DNA of 34,485 nucleotides from Bacteroidota bacterium (lineage in GTDB: Bacteria > Bacteroidota > Bacteroidia > Bacteroidales > JAAAOM01), in the NCBI GenBank assembly GCA_009908855.1, contig JAAAOM010000058.1, positions 1 to 34,485 on the forward strand, given 5' to 3'. Position numbers and translations under genes: made by a program. The notes beneath the pieces are model-generated. The model saw nothing but the letters and a program-made list of their open reading frames with translations. It was not told the origin of the DNA and did not search any database. This document shows, piece by piece, positions 17,345-26,263 of this stretch; positions within the stretch are counted from its first letter, which is position 1, and each line of letters starts with the position of its first letter.

Positions 17345-17940
17345 AAAGCAATAAAGTTTTCAAGTATTTGCGCACCTACTGTTCCACTTTTTTCAGGGTG
17401 AAACTGGGTAGCATAAAAATTATCTTTTTGCAGGGCAGCACTGAATGGGGTGATATAATCACACACCGCTGCAGTATCGGCTCCTGTTGCTGCATAATAA
17501 CTGTGTACAAAATAAACAAACTGGCCGGTTTTCAGGTCTTTAAAAAGGTCAGTGCGGTAATTATCGATGCTGTTCCAGCCCATGTGGGGTACTTTGGTAA
17601 TATATTCCTCACCGGCTTTTGGCGTAAATCTTTTAACCTTCTCCTTAAAAATACCCAGGCAGGGTGTGTTATTTTCTTCAGAATGCGCGCACATAAGCTG
17701 TAAGCCCAGACAAATTCCAAGTACCGGTTGTTTTAAGGAAGGTATTAACTGATCGAGACCATGCTCCTTTAAATATTGCATGGTTGTACTCGCTTCACCA
17801 ACACCCGGAAATATCACTTTATCAGCCGCTCGAATCTCATCGTGATCGGGGGTGATACACGCCTCAATCCCAAAACGCTGAAGGGCATAGTCCACCGACA
17901 TGATGTTACCGGCATTGTATTTTATAATTGCAATTTTCAT
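17341..17940 (-). CDS. hisH: Imidazole glycerol phosphate synthase, glutaminase subunit
   Basis: This is a 199-residue class I glutamine amidotransferase that supplies ammonia to HisF. The catalytic triad is C77 in [12 protein letters not shown]181 and E183 in QFHPEKSG. The N-terminal [14 protein letters not shown] and [10 protein letters not shown] motifs are diagnostic of HisH. The gene begins 11 nt after purU and overlaps hisA by four bases. Its start lies exactly at the conserved [12 protein letters not shown]. Confidence 0.97.
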   Translation of the reverse strand: MKIAIIKYNAGNIMSVDYALQRFGIEACITPDHDEIRAADKVIFPGVGEASTTMQYLKEHGLDQLIPSLKQPVLGICLGLQLMCAHSEENNTPCLGIFKEKVKRFTPKAGEEYITKVPHMGWNSIDNYRTDLFKDLKTGQFVYFVHSYYAATGADTAAVCDYITPFSAALQKDNFYATQFHPEKSGTVGAQILENFIAL

Positions 17941-17951
17941 AGATTGGCCGG

Positions 17952-18821
17952 CTAATTAAAAACGATGGTTTTGTTTTTATAAACCAATAACTGGCGTTTT
18001 AAATGCAGAAATACCGCTCTGGACAAAACAATTTTTTCCAGGTCTCTGCCCTTGCGTATAAGTATTTTAACATCATCTTTATGATCAATACGCGTAACAT
18101 CCTGTTCAATAATGGGTCCGCCATCAAGTTCACTGGTAGCATAATGACTGGTAGCACCAATAATTTTCACCCCTCTTTCGCGTGCTGAATGGTAGGGCTT
18201 GGCACCCGGAAATGCCGGTAAAAATGAGTGATGGATATTGATTACTTTGTTCGGGAATTCTTTCACAAAATCAGATGACAATACCTGCATGTAGCGGGCC
18301 AACACAATGAAATCGACCTGGTGTTTTTTCAAAAGTTCGATTTCGAGTTTTTCCTGCTCCGCCTTATTTTCTTTTTTGATGGGAAATACATGATAAGGTA
18401 TATCAAACTGCTCGGCTATTGGTCTTAATTCTTCATGGTTACTTATTATTAAGGGTATCTCTACTTTCCATTCCCCGGCAGTGTATCGGGCCAGGATATC
18501 ATACAAACAATGTGGCATTTTTGAAACGAATATGGCCATGCGCGGTAATTTATCAGAAAAAAATAAATTCCATTGCATATTATAACGATCGGCAATAAGT
18601 GTATTAAAATACTCACCAATTTTATCCCTGGGAATGGAGAAATTCTCAAGCTCCCATTCTATACGCATAAAAAACACTTTTTCTTCATGGTCAACGTGCT
18701 CATCCAAATCGACAATGTTGCCATTGTTTTTATCCAGAAATTCAGTAACGGCTGCTACAATGCCTTTTTTATCAGGGCAGTGCATGAGCAATATTGCGTT
18801 TTTACTGTCAGATTCCGTCAT
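17952..18821 (-). CDS. purU: Formyltetrahydrofolate deformylase
   Basis: This 289-residue enzyme hydrolyses 10-formyltetrahydrofolate to tetrahydrofolate and formate. An N-terminal ACT domain (AILLMHCPDKKGIVAAVTEF, residues about 8-85) is followed by a formyltransferase-fold domain with FVSKMPHCLYDIL and the catalytic set N195 and H197 in VINIHHSFLPAF and D233 in SELDGGPI. Length and the ACT domain separate it from PurN. It lies inside the his operon, 12 nt after hisB and 11 nt before hisH. That location is not canonical. A possible link is that HisF releases AICAR, whose recycling by PurH uses 10-formyltetrahydrofolate; this is inference. Confidence 0.95.
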   Translation of the reverse strand: MTESDSKNAILLMHCPDKKGIVAAVTEFLDKNNGNIVDLDEHVDHEEKVFFMRIEWELENFSIPRDKIGEYFNTLIADRYNMQWNLFFSDKLPRMAIFVSKMPHCLYDILARYTAGEWKVEIPLIISNHEELRPIAEQFDIPYHVFPIKKENKAEQEKLEIELLKKHQVDFIVLARYMQVLSSDFVKEFPNKVINIHHSFLPAFPGAKPYHSARERGVKIIGATSHYATSELDGGPIIEQDVTRIDHKDDVKILIRKGRDLEKIVLSRAVFLHLKRQLLVYKNKTIVFN

Positions 18822-18833
18822 GATCTAAAATTG

Positions 18834-19964
18834 TTATAAAACACCCTTCGTGGAAGGGAGCTCAAAATTAAAAATATCTCTTTTAATTGCCATTTTTATG
18901 GCACGGGCAAATGCTTTAAATATAGCTTCAATTTTATGATGTTCGTTCGGTCCTTCGGCTTTAATATTCAGGTTCGCCATTGCCGTATCAGAAAATGATT
19001 TAAAGAAATGCATGAACATCTCGGTAGGCATTTCACCTACTTTTTCACGTTTAAACTCAGTTTCCCATACCAGCCAGGGCCGGCCTCCAAAATCGATCAG
19101 CACCTGAGCCATGCAATCATCCATAGGTAATGCAAAACCATAGCGCTCGATGCCTCGTTTGTCGCCAAGTGCATTTTTTATCGCTTCGCCCAGGGCAAGA
19201 GCAGTATCTTCAATGGTATGATGTTCATCCACATGTAAATCACCGTTTACTGTAATAATCAAATCTATGCCTGCGTGTTTGGCTATTTGAGTAAGCATGT
19301 GATCAAAGAATCCGAGACCTGTATTTATTTCGCTTTTGCCTGTACCATTCAGATCAACCATCACATATATATCGGTCTCTTTGGTGGTACGTTTAATTTC
19401 TGCCCTGCGCTCTGTACTCATCAAAAACTCAAATATCTCCCACCACGATTCGGTAATTAATGCACAAACATCTTGCAGTCCTTCTTTTTCAATATCGGTT
19501 TGTTTTTCACCGGAATCTATGAATATGGCTCTTGCGCCCAAATTTTTTGCAAGCTGCACATCTGTGATTCGATCGCCTATTACATACGAATTCTCAAGGT
19601 CGTAACCTTCGTTCATATAGCCTTTTAACATTTCGATGCCTGGTTTGCGCGAAAGACTGTGATCTTCAGGAAAGGACCGGTCGATGTGTATGGCAGTGAA
19701 TCGGATACCTTCCGAAGCAAAGGTGTTTAACATCTTTTGTTGGATGGGCCGGAACTGATCTTCAGGAAAAGAGTCGGTACCCAACCCATCCTGGTTGGTA
19801 ACCATCACCAGTTCAAAATCGAGTTTATCGGCTATGGGGATAAGTCCTTTAAAAACGCCGGGATAAAAATCCAATTTCTCCATGCTGTCAACCTGATAAT
19901 CATCTGGTGGTTCTTTTATGAGTGTACCATCGCGGTCAATAAATAATATGCGTTTTTTTGTCAT
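18834..19964 (-). CDS. hisB: Bifunctional histidinol-phosphatase / imidazoleglycerol-phosphate dehydratase
   Basis: This 376-residue fusion carries out two late steps of histidine synthesis. Residues 1-165 are a HAD phosphatase with nucleophile D10 and D12 in FIDRDGT, the VTNQDG motif, K107 in SRKPG and [10 protein letters not shown]. Residues from about 186 are the manganese-dependent dehydratase, with [32 protein letters not shown] and the C-terminal [17 protein letters not shown]. In E. coli-type HisB the loop before the RKP lysine holds three Cys and one His that bind structural zinc. Here the equivalent positions are D95, S97, S103 and S105, so that zinc site is absent. It starts 4 nt after hisC. 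Confidence 0.96.
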   Translation of the reverse strand: MTKKRILFIDRDGTLIKEPPDDYQVDSMEKLDFYPGVFKGLIPIADKLDFELVMVTNQDGLGTDSFPEDQFRPIQQKMLNTFASEGIRFTAIHIDRSFPEDHSLSRKPGIEMLKGYMNEGYDLENSYVIGDRITDVQLAKNLGARAIFIDSGEKQTDIEKEGLQDVCALITESWWEIFEFLMSTERRAEIKRTTKETDIYVMVDLNGTGKSEINTGLGFFDHMLTQIAKHAGIDLIITVNGDLHVDEHHTIEDTALALGEAIKNALGDKRGIERYGFALPMDDCMAQVLIDFGGRPWLVWETEFKREKVGEMPTEMFMHFFKSFSDTAMANLNIKAEGPNEHHKIEAIFKAFARAIKMAIKRDIFNFELPSTKGVL

Positions 19965-19968
19965 TGTA

Positions 19969-21003
19969 TTAGCTGTATGTCAATAAAGATTCAATGAGTT
20001 TTTCATTTTCTTTTTCTGTTCCAATGGTAATGCGCAAACAATCGTCGCATAAATGTACATTGGAACGATCGCGAACGATTATTTTTTCATCCGTTAAATA
20101 CTGATAAACAGCCCGGGCATTTTTCATTTTCACCAGTAGAAAATTGGTATCGGTCGGATATATCTTCAGGGTTAATGGCAATTCCAGCAATTTATTTTTA
20201 ACCACTTCACGCTGTTGTAGTATTTCAGTTACCATTTTTTCTTTGGATAATACATCAGGTAACTTTTCCAGGGCCAATTGCTGGGCAAGCACATTGAGGT
20301 TATAGGGATATTTAACCTTATTGAAAAACTGAATGATTTTTTCATGGGCAAATGCCATTCCTAAGCGCACTCCTGCTAATCCCCAAGCCTTTGAAAAAGT
20401 ATGCAACAACACCAGACTCTGATGATTTTTGAGTTCGGAACGAAATCCCTCATGACTGGCAAAATCAATATAAGCCTCATCAATCACAACAATACCCTGG
20501 AATTCATTTATAATTCTCAATATATCAGCCTTGTCGAATGAATTACCGGTAGGATTATTGGGGTTGCAGATAAATAGTAATTTACTGTTCTCATCTGCTG
20601 CGGAAAGCATGCCTTCAACATCTAATCTATAATCATTTAGCAACGACACTTTTTTTATCTCCACGTCCTGAATATCTGCACATACCTGGTACATACCGTA
20701 AGTGGGGTTATGCAGGATGGCATTATCCCGGCCCGGCTCACAAAAAATTCGAAATAACAGGTCAATGGCCTCATCACTGCCATTTCCCAAAAAAATTTGT
20801 TCAGCAGGCAGTCTTTTCAGCTTGCTTACCATTTCTTTCAGTTCTTTTTGTAAGGGGTCAGGGTAACGATTGTATGGTGTAGGGAATGGATTTTCGTTTG
20901 CATCCAGAAATACTGAAGCATCGCCCGAATACTCTTCCCTGGCCGATGAATAGGGTTTCAATTGCAATATATTTGTTCTTATGAGTTGCTCAGGATTTTG
21001 CAT
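19969..21003 (-). CDS. hisC: Histidinol-phosphate aminotransferase
   Basis: This is a 344-residue class II PLP aminotransferase that converts imidazole acetol phosphate and glutamate to histidinol phosphate. Visible features are [18 protein letters not shown] near the N-terminus, [33 protein letters not shown], and the Schiff-base lysine K205 in [15 protein letters not shown]. All are characteristic of HisC. The gene starts 2 nt after hisD and ends 4 nt before hisB. Confidence 0.96.
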   Translation of the reverse strand: MQNPEQLIRTNILQLKPYSSAREEYSGDASVFLDANENPFPTPYNRYPDPLQKELKEMVSKLKRLPAEQIFLGNGSDEAIDLLFRIFCEPGRDNAILHNPTYGMYQVCADIQDVEIKKVSLLNDYRLDVEGMLSAADENSKLLFICNPNNPTGNSFDKADILRIINEFQGIVVIDEAYIDFASHEGFRSELKNHQSLVLLHTFSKAWGLAGVRLGMAFAHEKIIQFFNKVKYPYNLNVLAQQLALEKLPDVLSKEKMVTEILQQREVVKNKLLELPLTLKIYPTDTNFLLVKMKNARAVYQYLTDEKIIVRDRSNVHLCDDCLRITIGTEKENEKLIESLLTYS

Positions 21004-21005
21004 AA

Positions 21006-22301
21006 TCAGTTATTCTTGTTGTTTAATTTATCCAGGCGAATTGAAACCGCCCTGCTGTGAGCCTGCAGTTGCTCAGCCCCGGCCATAGTTTGAATTACCA
21101 GCCCTAAATGAGTCAGTCCCTGCGATGATATTTTTTGATAGGTTATTTTTTTCCTGAATGTATCGAGGTTTACACCGCTGAATGAACGTGCATAGCCATT
21201 GGTAGGGAGGGTATGATTGGTTCCCGAAGCATAATCCCCGGCGCTCTCAGGCGTATAATGGCCAATAAATACTGACCCTGCATTTTGGATTTGCTCGGCA
21301 ACCCAATCGGCATTCTCCGTTGAAATGATTAAATGCTCCGGGGCATAAATATTGGTTATGCGTATCATTTCATCTACATTATTAATTAGGATCATTTTGC
21401 TATTTGCAATGGCTTGTTCGGCTATCTCACTTCGGGGAAGCGCCTGTAGCTGTATTTTTAGTTCCTCCTGCACGTTGTTGCATAGCTCTTCGGATGAAGA
21501 TATCAGCATAACCTGACTGTCTTTGCCATGCTCAGCCTGAGAAAGCAGGTCGGCAGCAACAAAAGCCGGATCAGCAGATGAATCGGCCATTACAGCTACT
21601 TCTGACGGACCGGCTGGCATATCAATGGATATACCTTCGCTCATTACCATTTGCTTGGCCATGGTAACATACTGATTTCCGGGACCTGCGATCTTATAAA
21701 CATTCGGTATTGACTCTGTGCCATAAGCCATGGCAGCAATGGCCTGTGCCCCGCCCACCTTGTATATTTTGGTTAAGCCTATGCGTGATGCCGTATATAA
21801 AATGGCCGGATGAATCTGCCCCTGACTGTCGGGCGGTGAACAAAGTACTATTTCTCGGCATCCGGCAATAATAGCAGGTATACCTAACATTAACACTGAT
21901 GAGAACAACGGTGCCGTTCCGCCCGGAATGTATAGTCCTACTTTTTCAATAGGCATGGCTTTTTGCCAACACATAACACCCGGGGTAGTTTCTACTTTTA
22001 AATTTTCTCCCCGCTGGGCAAGGTGAAATTTTTCGATATTCTCCCGGGCTATGTCTATTGCATCTTTTAATTCGTCGGAAACCTGCATATCCGACATAGC
22101 TATTTCTTTCTCTGAGACCTGTAATGTTTCAGTTTCAACACCATCAAACTTTTGTGTATACTGTCGCAGGGCATCATCTCCGTTTCTTTTCACAGCCTGC
22201 AATATCGGTCTTACCCTGTCCTCAATTTCATTTAATGTGAATAATGGCCTTTCAAGTAATGAGCCATATTCTTCCGGCATTGGATATTTAATGAATCTCA
22301 T
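21006..22301 (-). CDS. hisD: Histidinol dehydrogenase
   Basis: This 431-residue zinc enzyme oxidises histidinol to histidine in two NAD-dependent steps, the last of the pathway. Family signatures are GLYIPGGTAPLFSSVLMLG, KVGGAQAIAAMAYGT, AGPGNQYVTMAK, DMPAGPSEVAVMAD, DLLSQAEHGKDSQV (with zinc-binding Gln and His), the catalytic Glu-His in IYAPEHLII, and GDYASGTNHTLPTNGYARSFSGV. Length is normal. Its ATG overlaps the stop of the EamA gene by four bases (ATGA at 22301-22298). Confidence 0.97.
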   Translation of the reverse strand: MRFIKYPMPEEYGSLLERPLFTLNEIEDRVRPILQAVKRNGDDALRQYTQKFDGVETETLQVSEKEIAMSDMQVSDELKDAIDIARENIEKFHLAQRGENLKVETTPGVMCWQKAMPIEKVGLYIPGGTAPLFSSVLMLGIPAIIAGCREIVLCSPPDSQGQIHPAILYTASRIGLTKIYKVGGAQAIAAMAYGTESIPNVYKIAGPGNQYVTMAKQMVMSEGISIDMPAGPSEVAVMADSSADPAFVAADLLSQAEHGKDSQVMLISSSEELCNNVQEELKIQLQALPRSEIAEQAIANSKMILINNVDEMIRITNIYAPEHLIISTENADWVAEQIQNAGSVFIGHYTPESAGDYASGTNHTLPTNGYARSFSGVNLDTFRKKITYQKISSQGLTHLGLVIQTMAGAEQLQAHSRAVSIRLDKLNNKNN

Positions 22302-23206
22302 ACACTTTTAAATTTTAATCGATTCACCCATTTTTTATTAATAATTAATAAGTTACCTGTTACTACCAATAATATTCCCAGGATGGCTGATTGTCGCCAT
22401 TGATAGTCTTCAAAAATAGTTGATATAACCATCGCAATAATGGGTATGAGTAATATGGTATAAGCCGCACGATCGGGTCCAATTTTACCCAAAAGGCTAA
22501 GATAACTACTAAATGCTACAATAGATCCAAAAATGGCAAGATAGATAAGCGATAACACATAACTGCCACTTGGATCAAAAGTCAGTTCTATCCTCAAAAA
22601 CAAGGAAATAACTACCAATATCAGGGCACCGTAAGTCATGCCAAAAGCATTGGTTTGCAAAACAGGTAATTTATTTTTCTGGTTACGGGCAGATATAATA
22701 TTGCCAAAAGAGGCCAGCGTCATCGACCCCAGACATATAATAACCGCGAAAGCGTAGTTTTCGGTAGTGCTCATTTGCATTAATTCCTGCTTAAATACAA
22801 AAAAAGTACCTGTAATACCCAAGATTCCTCCCACCAATGCTTCTTTTCGTAATGGGGCTTTCAAAATTATTGAATTCAATGCGATGTTCATGAACATAAT
22901 CAATGAAAACATAACCGCTATTAACCCACTGGTTAAGTAATTCTCTGCAATATATACCATCCAGTAATTAACACTATAAAGACATAAACCCTGTAAAGCG
23001 ATAAACAGGTGTTGTTTCAGGTTATATTTCAGATTCTGACGAAAAAGCAAACAACCTAGCAGTAATAAAACCCCTGCTATACCTGAGCGGTATGCAACAG
23101 ACAAAACGGGATGAACAACACCCAGTTGGAATTTAATCACAAACCAGGTGGAGCCCCATATTAATGAAGGGATCAGAAATAATATAACCTGTTTGCTCTT
23201 GTCCAC
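22298..23206 (-). CDS. EamA/DMT-family transporter inside the his operon
   Basis: This is a 302-residue inner-membrane protein with about ten hydrophobic helices in two EamA repeats. The family start PSLIWGSTWFVIKFQLG and the second-half stretch AIFGSIVAFSSYLSLLGKIGP are clear. It starts with GTG directly after the hisG stop (TAAGTG) and overlaps hisD by four bases, so it is translated as part of the his operon. EamA proteins usually export amino acids or related metabolites. Placement between hisG and hisD suggests histidine, histidinol or an analogue as substrate; this is inference from context only. Confidence 0.92.
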   Translation of the reverse strand: MDKSKQVILFLIPSLIWGSTWFVIKFQLGVVHPVLSVAYRSGIAGVLLLLGCLLFRQNLKYNLKQHLFIALQGLCLYSVNYWMVYIAENYLTSGLIAVMFSLIMFMNIALNSIILKAPLRKEALVGGILGITGTFFVFKQELMQMSTTENYAFAVIICLGSMTLASFGNIISARNQKNKLPVLQTNAFGMTYGALILVVISLFLRIELTFDPSGSYVLSLIYLAIFGSIVAFSSYLSLLGKIGPDRAAYTILLIPIIAMVISTIFEDYQWRQSAILGILLVVTGNLLIINKKWVNRLKFKSV

Positions 23207-24067
23207 TTATAAGATCATTTTTTCAATGGGTATTACCAGTATTCCTTCGGCACCATATTCTTTTAACTTGCCGATCACTTCCCAGAATTCGTTTTCGTTT
23301 ACTACCGAATGTAATGAGCTCCATCCTTCGGTTGCCAGCGGCATCACGGTAGGACTTTTCATTCCCGGTAATAAGGCCGTAATTTTTCCAATATTTTCGT
23401 TGGGCGCATTTAATAAAATATATTTATTGGCATGTGAGCGTTGCACAGCGTGTATTCTGAAAATTAACTCTTCCAGGATTTGCTGCTTTTCACCTTCAAG
23501 GTCCTGTTTTTTAATAATTACTGCTTCTGAATTCAATACAATTTCAACCTCTTTCAAACGATTGCTTACCAATGTACCACCGGAACTTACAATATCAAAT
23601 ATTGCATCGGCCAGACCAATACTCGGCGCAATTTCAACTGATCCGCTAATTTCTTCAATGGCGGCATCAATGTTGTTTTCTTTTAAATATCGGCCCAATA
23701 TACCTGCATAGCTGGTTGCGATGCGCTTGCCATTGAAATAGTCCGAGCCCGGATAATCAACATCCTGCGGTATGGCCAATGACAGTCTGCATTTGGCAAA
23801 TCCCAGCCTTTCTGCAATCTTCACATGCTTATTCTTTTCCAGTACTTCATTTTCGCCTACAATACCAATGTCGGCCACTCCGTCCTGCACATACTGGGGT
23901 ATATCATCATCCCTGAGATAGAGTATTTCTACCGGAAAATTACTGGCTACCGATATTAGTTTTCGTTTACCCTGTATTAACTTAACACCTGCTTCCTGAA
24001 TTAATTCAAGTGATTTTTCACTGAGTCTGCCTGATTTTTGAATAGCAATTTTTAGGTTCATGGTCAT
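23207..24067 (-). CDS. hisG: ATP phosphoribosyltransferase, long form
   Basis: This 286-residue enzyme joins ATP and PRPP in the first committed step of histidine synthesis. The catalytic part shows KIAIQKSGRLSEKS, DIGIVGENEV, RIATSYAGILGRYLKE and the PRPP loop DIVSSGGTL. Residues from about 205 form the C-terminal ACT-like regulatory domain (ALLPGMKSPTVMPLA, then EGILVIPIEKMI), so it is the HisZ-independent long form expected to be inhibited by histidine. It is the first structural gene, about 20 nt downstream of an attenuator-type terminator. ATGs at 24067 and 24061 are both possible starts. Confidence 0.96.
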   Translation of the reverse strand: MTMNLKIAIQKSGRLSEKSLELIQEAGVKLIQGKRKLISVASNFPVEILYLRDDDIPQYVQDGVADIGIVGENEVLEKNKHVKIAERLGFAKCRLSLAIPQDVDYPGSDYFNGKRIATSYAGILGRYLKENNIDAAIEEISGSVEIAPSIGLADAIFDIVSSGGTLVSNRLKEVEIVLNSEAVIIKKQDLEGEKQQILEELIFRIHAVQRSHANKYILLNAPNENIGKITALLPGMKSPTVMPLATEGWSSLHSVVNENEFWEVIGKLKEYGAEGILVIPIEKMIL

Positions 24068-24087
24068 TTTTAATTATTTAAATCAAC

Positions 24088-24119
24088 AAAAAAAGGCTTG
24101 CAATGTATGCAAACCTTTT
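24088..24119 (-). terminator. Attenuator terminator upstream of hisG
   Basis: On the minus strand AAAAGGTTTGCA pairs with TGCAAGCCTTTT in a 12-bp stem with one G-U wobble and loop TACAT, ending in seven T. It lies between the leader peptide stop and the hisG ATG, so it can only act on operon mRNA before its first enzyme gene. Confidence 0.82.
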
Positions 24120-24136
24120 CCTTTATTTTTTGGTGT

Positions 24137-24189
24137 AACACATCACTTCCCTTTATGGTAAAACCATATGATGATTGTGATGATGTGTT
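24137..24189 (-). promoter_or_regulatory. Alternative pairing region of the his attenuator
   Basis: Strand A, AACACATCA (24189-24181, overlapping the first His codons), can pair with strand B, TGATGTGTT (24145-24137), over 9 bp. Strand B read as GTGATGTGT (24146-24138) can instead pair with ATACATTGC (24108-24100), which is the terminator loop plus the start of its 3' arm, over 9 bp with three G-U pairs. The pairings exclude one another. A ribosome stalled on His codons would cover A and free B to block the terminator. A ribosome at the stop codon would cover B. Pairings were drawn by eye. Confidence 0.6.
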
Positions 24190-24203
24190 GTGCAATTATT
24201 CAT
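24153..24203 (-). CDS. hisL: Histidine operon leader peptide
   Basis: This is a 16-codon ORF, MNNCTTHHHNHHMVLP, with five His codons in a six-codon run (residues 7-9, 11 and 12). It lies about 85 nt upstream of hisG and just downstream of a promoter. The stop codon is 6 nt before strand B of the alternative structure, and an intrinsic terminator follows. Leader peptides of this type sense histidyl-tRNA charging through ribosome stalling in Proteobacteria. It shares no obvious sequence with the enterobacterial HisL beyond the His run. The His density and position make coincidence unlikely. Confidence 0.8.
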   Translation of the reverse strand: MNNCTTHHHNHHMVLP

Positions 24204-24225
24204 TTTTGGTTATCAAAATTCTCTG

Positions 24226-24257
24226 CAAGTATACATATAAATAAAAAAATAACCAAA
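24226..24257 (-). promoter_or_regulatory. Promoter of the his operon
   Basis: On the minus strand TTTG (24257-24254) is separated by 20 nt from TATACTTG (24233-24226), one mismatch from the Bacteroidota consensus TTTG-N19-20-TAnnTTTG. It would start RNA about 15-20 nt before the leader peptide ATG. The rest of the gap up to the YihY stop at 24394 is AT-rich; it holds a 7-bp hairpin, ATAAAGT/ACTTTAT at 24295-24311, with no U-run. Confidence 0.6.
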
Positions 24258-24393
24258 CAGCAATGACCAAATAATAACTAAATTAGATTTGCCAATAAAG
24301 TTCAACTTTATCGCGCAAACCCATCATTTTATGGACAGGCAATAATTATATGGAAACATACCAACATAAATATTAAACTATACACTATGCAAA

Positions 24394-25710
24394 CTAAATA
24401 TCTTTAAGTTTCAATTTTTTCTCTTCTTTTAGCACATTGGTGTAATGATTCATATAATCATTTATTTGTGCCATTATTTCAGAGTTATTTAAAATAATAT
24501 GGTCTTTTCCATAAGATTCAATTTTTTCCAGTATAAATCCGGCTGTTAGCTGATCAATGTCAATGGCAGGCACAAAAGCCCCTTCTTTGGAATCATCTGT
24601 TCGTGTTTCCAGAATAATCCCGGCATCAACCAATACCTGCAATAGCTGATTCATTAATCGAATAGGTATTTCCAGTTGCCTGGACAATTCAATGGCAATT
24701 AACGGGGTATTACCATGTTTAAAACGATCAATGATTTTATGCGCGGTTAATAATAAAAATCCTTTTTTCCGATGCGCGCTGATGTTGAGGGCATCCGATT
24801 CGAATTCATAATTCTGCACATTCTGGATGGCATACGAAATTTCAGCACCAAACAATACAATCAGCCAACTAATACGCAGCCAAATTAAAAAAAGCGGTAA
24901 TGCCGCAAAACTTCCGTAAATCTCGTTATATCCGGTTAACCATGACTGTGATTGTATGTAAGCCCATTGAAAAAGCTGGTACGCCGTACCGGCAATAACC
25001 CCGGCTATTACACCGGATTTAAATTCAACTTTCGTATTGGGCATAATAATGTAAATAAGTGTCAATACAAGCCATATCAAGGTATACGGAAGAATATTCA
25101 CCACCATTGTGATGACGGGGCCAAAATAACTAAGGATGCCGTTTTCATCGCCAATGGCTGTGAATTTGGTTATGGTAGCCCCGCTGGATAAAAAAAGTAA
25201 AATAGGTGCAATTACAATCAGCGATAGGTAATCACTGAATTTTCTGACAAAAACCCGGGAACGTTTAATTTGCCATATATCGTTAAAGGAACTTTCGATA
25301 TTACTGAGCACCTTAATGACCGACCATAAAACAAACGCAAATCCAATTACTGCTATTAATCCGCCACTGGTACGTTCCAGCATATTCTCGGCAAAAGTCA
25401 CCAGATTCTCCATAATTTCCTGCTGGGCTTTGAATAGCTTCTGAAGCTCCTTTATCAGCCAGTCTTTAAATCCAAATCCGGTTGCAATTCCAAAAGCCAT
25501 CGCCAATACCGGAACAATGGAAAGCAATGTATAAAAAGTCAGCGCTGAGGCACGCAGTTTTATTTTATCTTCCGTAAATCCTCTTATGGCTATCAAAAAA
25601 ACCTGCAAACTGCGTATGAGCGTAGCTCTGTATTGGTTCTTATTCTTAAAAGATATGCGCCATATCTCGTGTTTTATAAATTCTCTGAGTTTTTTCCGGT
25701 TTTTTATCAT
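24394..25710 (-). CDS. YihY/BrkB family membrane protein with C-terminal winged-helix-like domain
   Basis: This is a 438-residue inner-membrane protein. A cytoplasmic N-terminus leads into about six hydrophobic segments. LRASALTFYTLLSIVPVLAM and GFAFVLWSVIKVLSNIESSFN are typical of the YihY/BrkB family, formerly misnamed RNase BN. Relatives are often near 300 residues. Here about 130 extra residues follow the last helix, including LIAIELSRQLEIPIRLMNQL and LVDAGIILE, which look like a winged helix-turn-helix similar to Rrf2-type domains. No biochemical role is established for the family. It is transcribed alone, divergent from the response regulator gene. Confidence 0.88.
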   Translation of the reverse strand: MIKNRKKLREFIKHEIWRISFKNKNQYRATLIRSLQVFLIAIRGFTEDKIKLRASALTFYTLLSIVPVLAMAFGIATGFGFKDWLIKELQKLFKAQQEIMENLVTFAENMLERTSGGLIAVIGFAFVLWSVIKVLSNIESSFNDIWQIKRSRVFVRKFSDYLSLIVIAPILLFLSSGATITKFTAIGDENGILSYFGPVITMVVNILPYTLIWLVLTLIYIIMPNTKVEFKSGVIAGVIAGTAYQLFQWAYIQSQSWLTGYNEIYGSFAALPLFLIWLRISWLIVLFGAEISYAIQNVQNYEFESDALNISAHRKKGFLLLTAHKIIDRFKHGNTPLIAIELSRQLEIPIRLMNQLLQVLVDAGIILETRTDDSKEGAFVPAIDIDQLTAGFILEKIESYGKDHIILNNSEIMAQINDYMNHYTNVLKEEKKLKLKDI

Positions 25711-25826
25711 ATATCAAATACTATCATTGTTAATAAAAATAGAAATTATTATGCAAAGCAGGCTTCAAAAATTGCAAGAATTAACATAAATTATTTTACA
25801 TTTATAATAACCAATATTAACTGCCA

Positions 25827-26201
25827 GTGAATTTCACAAAATTAAAGGGAAAAAAGATTCTGTTGGTCGAAGATGACAGACTAACTTTTTTATTTATTAA
25901 ACAGGTATTTAAATTCTCTGATACCGATATAGACCATGTTTCTACAGGAAAAGAAGCCTTTGCGAAAATCAGTGAACGAACTTATGACCTTATTTTAATG
26001 GATATACAGCTACCTGACCAACGCGGAACAGACCTGGCCATAAGTATAAGGAAACTGAATCATTCCATTCCGATTATTGCACAGACGGCCTCACGAAATC
26101 CTGATGAAAAGGAAAATGCAATTGATGCAGGATGCACCGATTTTATTTTAAAACCTTATAAGCCAACTGAGCTTTATGCTATTATTGAAAAATATTTGTA
26201 G
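25827..26201 (+). CDS. Single-domain response regulator
   Basis: This 124-residue protein is a stand-alone receiver domain. It has acidic residues E15, D16 and D17 (LLVEDD), phospho-acceptor D59 in LILMDIQLPD, T88 in AQTAS and K109 in ILKPYKP, so phosphorylation should be possible. There is no output domain. The start is a GTG; no ATG lies between it and the first beta strand. A TACATTTA -7-like box lies about 20 nt upstream. No histidine kinase is adjacent, so it is an orphan regulator, perhaps acting by protein contact or in a phosphorelay. Confidence 0.9.
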   Translation: MNFTKLKGKKILLVEDDRLTFLFIKQVFKFSDTDIDHVSTGKEAFAKISERTYDLILMDIQLPDQRGTDLAISIRKLNHSIPIIAQTASRNPDEKENAIDAGCTDFILKPYKPTELYAIIEKYL

Positions 26202-26263
26202 AAATATAACTTTTTTTCAATGGTCAACGTTTATATCTTAACAGCCTGACTACGAAAATTATG

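Noticed and set aside
24295-24311. Hairpin as terminator of the YihY gene
   Set aside because: The 7-bp stem is AT-rich and there is no U-run after it on the minus strand.
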